A stretch of DNA of 10,339 nucleotides from the NCBI GenBank assembly GCA_013003805.1, contig JABDII010000551.1, positions 1 through 10,339 on the forward strand, read 5' to 3'. Below, piece by piece: positions 6,421-10,339 of the stretch; position 1 is the first letter of the stretch; every line of letters starts with the position of its first letter. Under the pieces are notes generated by a model, which made no database searches, had not been told where the DNA came from, and saw nothing but the letters and a program-made list of their open reading frames with translations. Source of the stretch: Gemmatimonadales bacterium (lineage in GTDB: Bacteria; Gemmatimonadota; Gemmatimonadetes; Gemmatimonadales; GWC2-71-9). A program made the position numbers and the translations under genes.

Positions 6421-7589
6421 CAGGGGTTCAAGCCGGCGGGCATCTCCGAACCGGTAGACCCGCCCAGCCTGTGGTCGGAGGCGGAGCTGACGCCGGACGC
6501 ACGGAGCGCGAATTCGCTTGGGTTCGTGGAATAGAAGAGCGCGCTCTCGTAGGAAACCACCCCTTCCTTGTACCAGCGCATGAGGGATTGGTCGAACGAT
6601 TGCATCCCGTAGGACACAGTGCCCTCGGCAATGAGATCCGGAATGTTGAGGGCCCGGTCCATGTCACGGATATTATCCGCCACGGCGGCCGTGTTGATGA
6701 GCACCTCGGCGGCTGGGACTCGCCCGTTGCCATCCTGACGTGGCACCAGACGCAGGGACACGACGCCGGCGAGCGCGGTCGAGAGCAGCGATCGCACTTC
6801 CTGGTGCTGGTGGGGCGGGTAGAACGAGATCACCCGATTGACGGTCTGCGTGGCGTCCGTGGTATGCAGGGTCGAGAAGACCAAGTGACCCGTATCCGCC
6901 GCCTTGAGCGCCGTATCGAGGGTCTCGATGTCTCGGATTTCACCGATCAGGATCACGTCGGGGTCTTGACGCAACACGTGGCGCAACGCCGACTCGAAAG
7001 ACAGGGTGTCGCTCCCAACCTCCCGCTGTGAAATGTTGGCGTTCACATCGCGGTGCAGGAACTCGATCGGGTCCTCGATGGCGATGATGTTGACCCGCCG
7101 ATTTTGGTTGACGTGGTCGATCATCGCCGCGAGCGCTGTCGACTTGCCGGACCCGGTTATCCCGGTCACCAAGACCAGGCCACGCGGCCGGAGGGATATG
7201 TCTTCGAGCACACCCGGCAGGTTCAATTCTGCAATGCTCTTGACCTCGTACGGGATGGCCCGGAAGGCAAAGGCCAGCGTGCCGCGCTGCTGGTAGATAT
7301 TGGTGCGGAATCGGCCCACTCCAGGGACGCCGATGGCGAAGTCCGCCTCTTTCCGATCGGCAAATTCCTTCACCTGGCGCGGCGTCATGATTTGTTCGGC
7401 CAGCTGCTTGAGATCTTCGGGCTTGAGCGGCGACATATCCAAGTTGGCCAACTCGCCGTTCACGCGGACCGTGGGAGACCGTCCAACCTTGAGGAGCAGG
7501 TCGGAGCCGTTCCGCTGAACCATCTCGACAATCGCTTGCTTGAAATTGAACGGTCGTGCGCTCGCGCCCTTGGATGTCGGCTCAGCCAT
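6420..7589 (-). CDS. pilT: Type IV pilus retraction ATPase, PilT/PilU family
   Basis: PilT-family hexameric ATPases power retraction of type IV pili (twitching motility, DNA uptake) from the cytoplasmic side of the pilus machine. The 389-aa product has the N-terminal PAS-like domain (about 14-115), Walker A GITGSGKST (143-151), the Asp box NIIAIEDPIEF (167-177), Walker B DPDVILIGEIRD (209-220) and the His box GHLVFSTLHTTDA (234-246). The C-terminal part (VVSLRLVPR at 276-284, then GMQSFDQSL at 328-336 and a YxxGxxSYExAL-type helix) resembles PilU at least as much as PilT, so the subtype is uncertain. The tail after about residue 365 is low-complexity. The ATG at 7587-7589 overlaps the end of accB by eight bases, and its stop overlaps the accC start. 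It thus interrupts the normal accB-accC pair while staying tightly coupled to both. No other pilus genes are in the window. Confidence 0.93.
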   Translation of the reverse strand: MAEPTSKGASARPFNFKQAIVEMVQRNGSDLLLKVGRSPTVRVNGELANLDMSPLKPEDLKQLAEQIMTPRQVKEFADRKEADFAIGVPGVGRFRTNIYQQRGTLAFAFRAIPYEVKSIAELNLPGVLEDISLRPRGLVLVTGITGSGKSTALAAMIDHVNQNRRVNIIAIEDPIEFLHRDVNANISQREVGSDTLSFESALRHVLRQDPDVILIGEIRDIETLDTALKAADTGHLVFSTLHTTDATQTVNRVISFYPPHQHQEVRSLLSTALAGVVSLRLVPRQDGNGRVPAAEVLINTAAVADNIRDMDRALNIPDLIAEGTVSYGMQSFDQSLMRWYKEGVVSYESALFYSTNPSEFALRASGVSSASDHRLGGSTGSEMPAGLNP

Positions 7590-8112
7590 TGGGATCCACC
7601 CGGAAAAGGACTTGCCCGTATTCCACGGGCTGGGCGTCTTCGACGCAGACCTCGCGGATAACCCCGCTCAGTTCTGCCTCGATCTCATTCATGATCTTCA
7701 TCGCCTCGATGATGCACACCGTTTGCCCGGCGGTGAGACGGGTGCCGACGGAAACGTACGGCTCCGCCCCTGGCTCAGTGGCCCTGTAGAAGTTGCCAAC
7801 CATCGGCGAGGTAATCTCATTCAGTGCCGTTGGGGCTGCGGACGGGGCCGACGCGGGGGCGGGAGCCGACGCGGATGCCGCATGAGGCGCCGGGGGGGCA
7901 ACGGCAGGCGCGGGATTCACACTCACGGCGCCCGACCCGGCACGAGTGACCACGACACCGGTGCCAAACCACCCCTTGACCTCAATCGACCCAACCTCCG
8001 GAGAATCCCGCAGCAACTTCACGAGTCGCCGCACATCTCCCAGGTCGACCGATTTGATCCCCGGAACGGCCTGCAGCAACCGGGCCAGATCCCGCATCTC
8101 GTCGACAGTCAT
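7582..8112 (-). CDS. accB: Acetyl-CoA carboxylase, biotin carboxyl carrier protein
   Basis: AccB carries covalently bound biotin between biotin carboxylase and carboxyltransferase in fatty acid synthesis. The 176-aa protein ends in a biotinyl domain: SPMVGNFYR (102-110), a thumb-like insert (ATEPGAEPYVSVG, 111-123) and EAMKIMNEI (136-144), with K139 the biotinylated lysine. An Ala/Pro-rich flexible linker spans about 66-97. The N-terminal part is unusual: residues 26-45 match the normal AccB amphipathic start, and residues 5-24 look like a second copy of it. Two starts are possible. The ATG at 8110-8112 overlaps the efp stop as ATGA, favouring coupled initiation. A GTG at 8032-8034 (codon 27) would give a canonical-length protein but has a poorly spaced GGAG. 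I prefer the ATG. The gene lies directly after efp and before the pilus ATPase gene. Confidence 0.95.
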   Translation of the reverse strand: MTVDEMRDLARLLQAVPGIKSVDLGDVRRLVKLLRDSPEVGSIEVKGWFGTGVVVTRAGSGAVSVNPAPAVAPPAPHAASASAPAPASAPSAAPTALNEITSPMVGNFYRATEPGAEPYVSVGTRLTAGQTVCIIEAMKIMNEIEAELSGVIREVCVEDAQPVEYGQVLFRVDPNG

Positions 8113-8669
8113 ACGCGTGTCAGGTACTTGTCTTCCCGTCGGTCGACCCGAATCACCTCGCCCTCCTCCACGAACAACGGAACCTGAATGATAGCTCCAG
8201 TCTCGAGCGTAGCCCGCTTGGTCCCACCGGTGGCGGTATCGCCGCGGACGCCCGGATCGGTCTTCGCTACTTGCAGCTCGACGAATGTAGGCAGATCTAC
8301 CATGAGCACCTTCCCGTCATGGACCAGCCCCTCGCACTCCATGCCGTCCTTGAGATACTTGAGTTGGTCCTCTCCCAGTATCTCGTCGGTGATCATGATG
8401 TCGTCGTACGTTTGCATGTCCATGAAGTGATAGAAATGCCCGTCCGCATAGGAAAATTGGATCCGTCGGCGTTCCAGCCGGACATCCTTGACGCGCTCTC
8501 CCGCGTTCCACGTCCGATCGGTCACGGCTCCGGTCATGACATTCTTGAGCTTGCTGCGGACGAAGGCTCCCCCCTTACCCGGCTTCACATGTTGGAAGTA
8601 GGTCAATTGATAGAGTTGGCCGTCGATCTCCAACACCATGCCGGTTCGGAAGTCCGCCGTCGTTGCCAC
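8109..8669 (-). CDS. efp: Translation elongation factor P
   Basis: EF-P enters the ribosomal E-site and rescues ribosomes stalled on proline runs. With the start chosen here the protein is 186 aa, the normal size. It has a KOW-like domain I containing the tip loop VKPGKGGAF (28-36); the tip residue is K32, the position modified in many bacteria. Two OB-like domains follow, ending in the conserved IQVPLFVEEGEVIRVDRRE... YLTRV. An open frame extends to a GTG at 8673-8675, but there AGGG would directly abut the start. The GTG at 8667-8669 has AGGGG (8679-8675) at a proper 5-base spacing and gives the usual family start (V/M-ATTADFRTG), so I use it. The modifying enzymes (EpmA/B, EarP or others) are not in this window. 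efp follows the aminopeptidase gene by 8 nt and overlaps accB by four. Confidence 0.97.
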   Translation of the reverse strand: MATTADFRTGMVLEIDGQLYQLTYFQHVKPGKGGAFVRSKLKNVMTGAVTDRTWNAGERVKDVRLERRRIQFSYADGHFYHFMDMQTYDDIMITDEILGEDQLKYLKDGMECEGLVHDGKVLMVDLPTFVELQVAKTDPGVRGDTATGGTKRATLETGAIIQVPLFVEEGEVIRVDRREDKYLTRV

Positions 8670-8677
8670 GTGCACCC

Positions 8678-9766
8678 CTACATGAGCTCAATGAGTTCTG
8701 CCGCCGGACTCGACAGGCATTCCGGTCCATCCGGGCCGAGATAGACATCATCCTCCAACCGCACACCACCCCACCCCCCAAGATAGATACCCGGCTCCAC
8801 GGTGACCACCGCATGAGCTGGAATCACCGTTTCCGTGCTGGCCGCTAATCGGGGGGCCTCGTGGACCTCCAGGCCCAGCCCATGACCCAGCGCATGGCCG
8901 AACGCGTCGCCGAATCCGCGCCGCCGTATCACATCACGGGCCAACGCATCCGCCTCCGCTCCCGTCATCCCAGCCCGCAGCCGTTCCATCGCCAGCCGCT
9001 GCGCTTGACCAACGAGGTCGTAGACCATGCGTTGCCGCTCGTCGGCTCGAGTCCCAACCACATACGTGCGGGTCAAATCGGCACAGTATCCGTCCACTTG
9101 CGCGCCGAAGTCAACCAGGAGCAACTCGCCGGATTCCACCGCTCGCTCGCTCGTGCGCGCGTGTGGCAGGGCGGAACGGGGACCCGAGGCGACGATGGTT
9201 GGAAACGGGTGCCACTCGCTTCCCCGCCGCCGGAGCGCCCCCTCGAGATCGGCCGCAATCGCAAACTCGTCGCGCCCGACCCGGATCGAGGGGAGGACCT
9301 CGGCCAGTGCCTCCTGGGCCAGGCCGGCTGCAGCCCGGATGGCCGCCACCTCGTCAGCCGACTTGGCAACGCGCAGATCTTCAACCACGTCGGCAACGGG
9401 GACTACTTCGCCCCGGAAACCCTTGCCAATTCTGGCGGCGTCCGCCACCGTGAGCACATGGGACTCGATACCCACTCGCCACCGGTCGTGCTCCTTCAGC
9501 ACACCGAACAATCGTGACCATACGCTGACCGGATCAATCACTACCTCGGCGGCAGACCCCACCTCTCTCGGCGCCTGGACCTCATAGCGGAAGTCGGTAA
9601 TCACCACTGCCCGCTCCACCGCGATCAGGAGCAGCGCCGCCGAACCGGTGAATCCGGTCAGGTAACGGATATTTGGCAGGTGTGTCACGAGCAGGGCGTC
9701 GAGCGCCTCGCCCTCCAGACGGCTCCGGAGCGCCGCCTGCCGCTGGCCACATGTGTCAGTCGTCAC
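8678..9766 (-). CDS. Xaa-Pro aminopeptidase (M24 family)
   Basis: Aminopeptidase P enzymes remove the N-terminal residue from peptides with proline in second position, using a dinuclear metal centre in a pita-bread fold. From the GTG at 9764-9766 the product is 362 aa, the normal size for the short bacterial form. The creatinase-like N-terminal domain (about 1-130) includes LPNIRYLTGFTGSAA (30-44). The catalytic domain carries all five metal ligands: D219 and D230 (DFGAQVDGYCADLTRT), H295 (HALGHGLGLEVHE), E324 (TVEPGIY) and E338 (RLEDDVYL). The frame stays open upstream to 9949, but that extension lies inside aroQ in another frame and has no family similarity, so I reject it. The GTG start lacks a clear Shine-Dalgarno and overlaps the aroQ end by 11 bases, which suggests coupling. 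The same gene lies between aroQ and efp in Bacillus (yqhT). The exact start is less sure than the identity. Confidence 0.93.
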   Translation of the reverse strand: MTTDTCGQRQAALRSRLEGEALDALLVTHLPNIRYLTGFTGSAALLLIAVERAVVITDFRYEVQAPREVGSAAEVVIDPVSVWSRLFGVLKEHDRWRVGIESHVLTVADAARIGKGFRGEVVPVADVVEDLRVAKSADEVAAIRAAAGLAQEALAEVLPSIRVGRDEFAIAADLEGALRRRGSEWHPFPTIVASGPRSALPHARTSERAVESGELLLVDFGAQVDGYCADLTRTYVVGTRADERQRMVYDLVGQAQRLAMERLRAGMTGAEADALARDVIRRRGFGDAFGHALGHGLGLEVHEAPRLAASTETVIPAHAVVTVEPGIYLGGWGGVRLEDDVYLGPDGPECLSSPAAELIELM

Positions 9767-10193
9767 GCAATCGCGCAACGAGCGCGGCCAGGGCGCACAC
9801 GTAACCCCGATGGCCCAAGCCGGCCACGACGGCGACGGCAACGTCCGCGAGCAACGAATGCCGGCGGAATTCCTCTCGAGCGAAAATGTTGGACAGATGC
9901 ACTTCAACGAACGGGAGGCCAGACCCAACCAGGGCATCTCGCAGCGCAACGCTGGAATGGGTCAACCCCGCCGCGTTGACGATCGCTCCGTCCGCCCGCC
10001 CTCGCAGCCGCTGCACCTGGTCGACGAATTCACCCTCGTGATTGGTCTGCAACCACTCGAGCGTAACCCCTAACTCCACGGCCTGCGCCTGCATCAGGTG
10101 CTCGATGTCGGCGAGCGTCCTCCGTCCATAGACGTCCGGCTCACGCTCGCCCAACAGATTCAGGTTGGGACCGTTGAGTACCGCGATGAGCAT
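9756..10193 (-). CDS. aroQ: 3-dehydroquinate dehydratase, type II
   Basis: This enzyme converts 3-dehydroquinate to 3-dehydroshikimate in the shikimate pathway to aromatic amino acids, working as a cytoplasmic dodecamer. The 145-aa length is typical. Family marks are NGPNLNLLGEREPDVYG (7-23) with catalytic Tyr22, QTNHEGE (49-55), the substrate loop VNAAGLTHSSVALRDA (72-87) with N73, the catalytic His99 in EVHLSN, and REEFRRHS (106-113). The substrate loop reads NAAG where many family members have NPGA or NPAG, a mild variation. The ATG (10191-10193) comes immediately after the stop of the upstream gene, with AAGGG (10202-10198) four bases before it. The downstream end overlaps the aminopeptidase gene by 11 bases. 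Confidence 0.96.
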   Translation of the reverse strand: MLIAVLNGPNLNLLGEREPDVYGRRTLADIEHLMQAQAVELGVTLEWLQTNHEGEFVDQVQRLRGRADGAIVNAAGLTHSSVALRDALVGSGLPFVEVHLSNIFAREEFRRHSLLADVAVAVVAGLGHRGYVCALAALVARLRDD

Positions 10194-10339
10194 TCAGCCC
10201 TTGAGGCTTTGCAGCCAGGCCTGGAACTGGTCCAGGTCTTCCTCCTCGACCCGCGTCCCTCCGGAAGTGGCTTCCGGCGGCCGCACGCTCTCTCCGCGCT
10301 GGCCTCCGAAGAAGGCGTCGAAGGAGAATCGACCCGTGG
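10194..10339 (-). CDS. C-terminus of an unidentified protein (cut by window edge)
   Basis: An open frame enters from the right edge and ends with TGA at 10194-10196, giving 47 visible codons. I do not recognise the family. The visible end has an aromatic-rich patch (TGRFSFDAFFGGQRG), a short low-complexity Pro/Ser/Gly linker, then an acidic amphipathic tail (VEEEDLDQFQAWLQSLKG). That layout suits a disordered linker plus a short C-terminal helix, as seen at the end of some multi-domain or repeat proteins, but no function can be read from it. That it is a real gene is supported by the stop lying directly against the aroQ start, with the aroQ ribosome binding site inside it, the same spacing habit as the rest of the operon. 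Confidence 0.6.
   Translation of the reverse strand, partial: TGRFSFDAFFGGQRGESVRPPEATSGGTRVEEEDLDQFQAWLQSLKG

Noticed and set aside
5752..6534. + strand open frame (260 codons) opposite accC
   Set aside because: Antisense to intact accC and the end of the pilus ATPase gene, with no domains; a shadow frame.
7829..7870. Second G-rich tract opposite the AccB linker
   Set aside because: The spacing between G-runs reaches 7-8 bases and the runs follow from Ala/Pro codon bias, so it is a weak quadruplex candidate.
9767..9949. N-terminal extension of the aminopeptidase frame
   Set aside because: It lies inside aroQ in another frame, reads as non-conserved residues, and would make the protein longer than its family; the GTG at 9766 fits better.

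Overview
The window is a GC-rich bacterial chromosome segment in which every supportable gene lies on the minus strand, so transcription runs from the right end (10339) to the left end (1). It carries single-copy housekeeping genes packed with stop/start overlaps. There is no sign of mobile elements, CRISPR or RNA genes. The gene order, GC-rich codon use and protein features (a YraN-family protein with an HD-L-D active-site variant, and a Pro/Lys-ended RecA) suggest an uncultured or less-studied phylum, with Gemmatimonadota as my best guess. That placement is an inference, not something the sequence proves.

Reading in the direction of transcription, the first block (10339 to 2070) looks like one long operon: the C-terminus of an unidentified protein, aroQ (type II dehydroquinase), an Xaa-Pro aminopeptidase, efp (elongation factor P), accB (biotin carboxyl carrier protein), a PilT/PilU-type pilus retraction ATPase, accC (biotin carboxylase), a ComB-like phosphosulfolactate phosphatase and ftsK (DNA translocase). 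Adjacent genes overlap or nearly touch throughout: 0 nt, 11-nt overlap, 8-nt gap, ATGA, 8-nt overlap, TGATG, ATGA, GTGA. The aroQ / pepP / efp / accB / accC series is an old conserved order, known for example as yqhS-yqhT-efp...accB-accC in Bacillus. The unusual step here is the pilus ATPase gene between accB and accC.

After an 85-bp gap comes a YraN/UPF0102 putative nuclease gene. A short AT-rich intergenic region follows, with a good sigma70-type promoter driving recA (373-1479). recX follows 21 nt after recA and runs off the left edge. The recA leader carries an 11-bp-period direct repeat and an 8-bp palindrome on the -10 element, a plausible SOS operator. The recX N-terminus contains a hexamer repeat that forms a four-tract G-run on the + strand.

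No exotic system is apparent. The points most worth a second look are the internal duplication in the AccB N-terminus, the pilus ATPase splitting accB from accC, the recA operator candidate and the G-quadruplex-like repeat in recX. The long + strand open frames are antisense shadows typical of GC-rich DNA.
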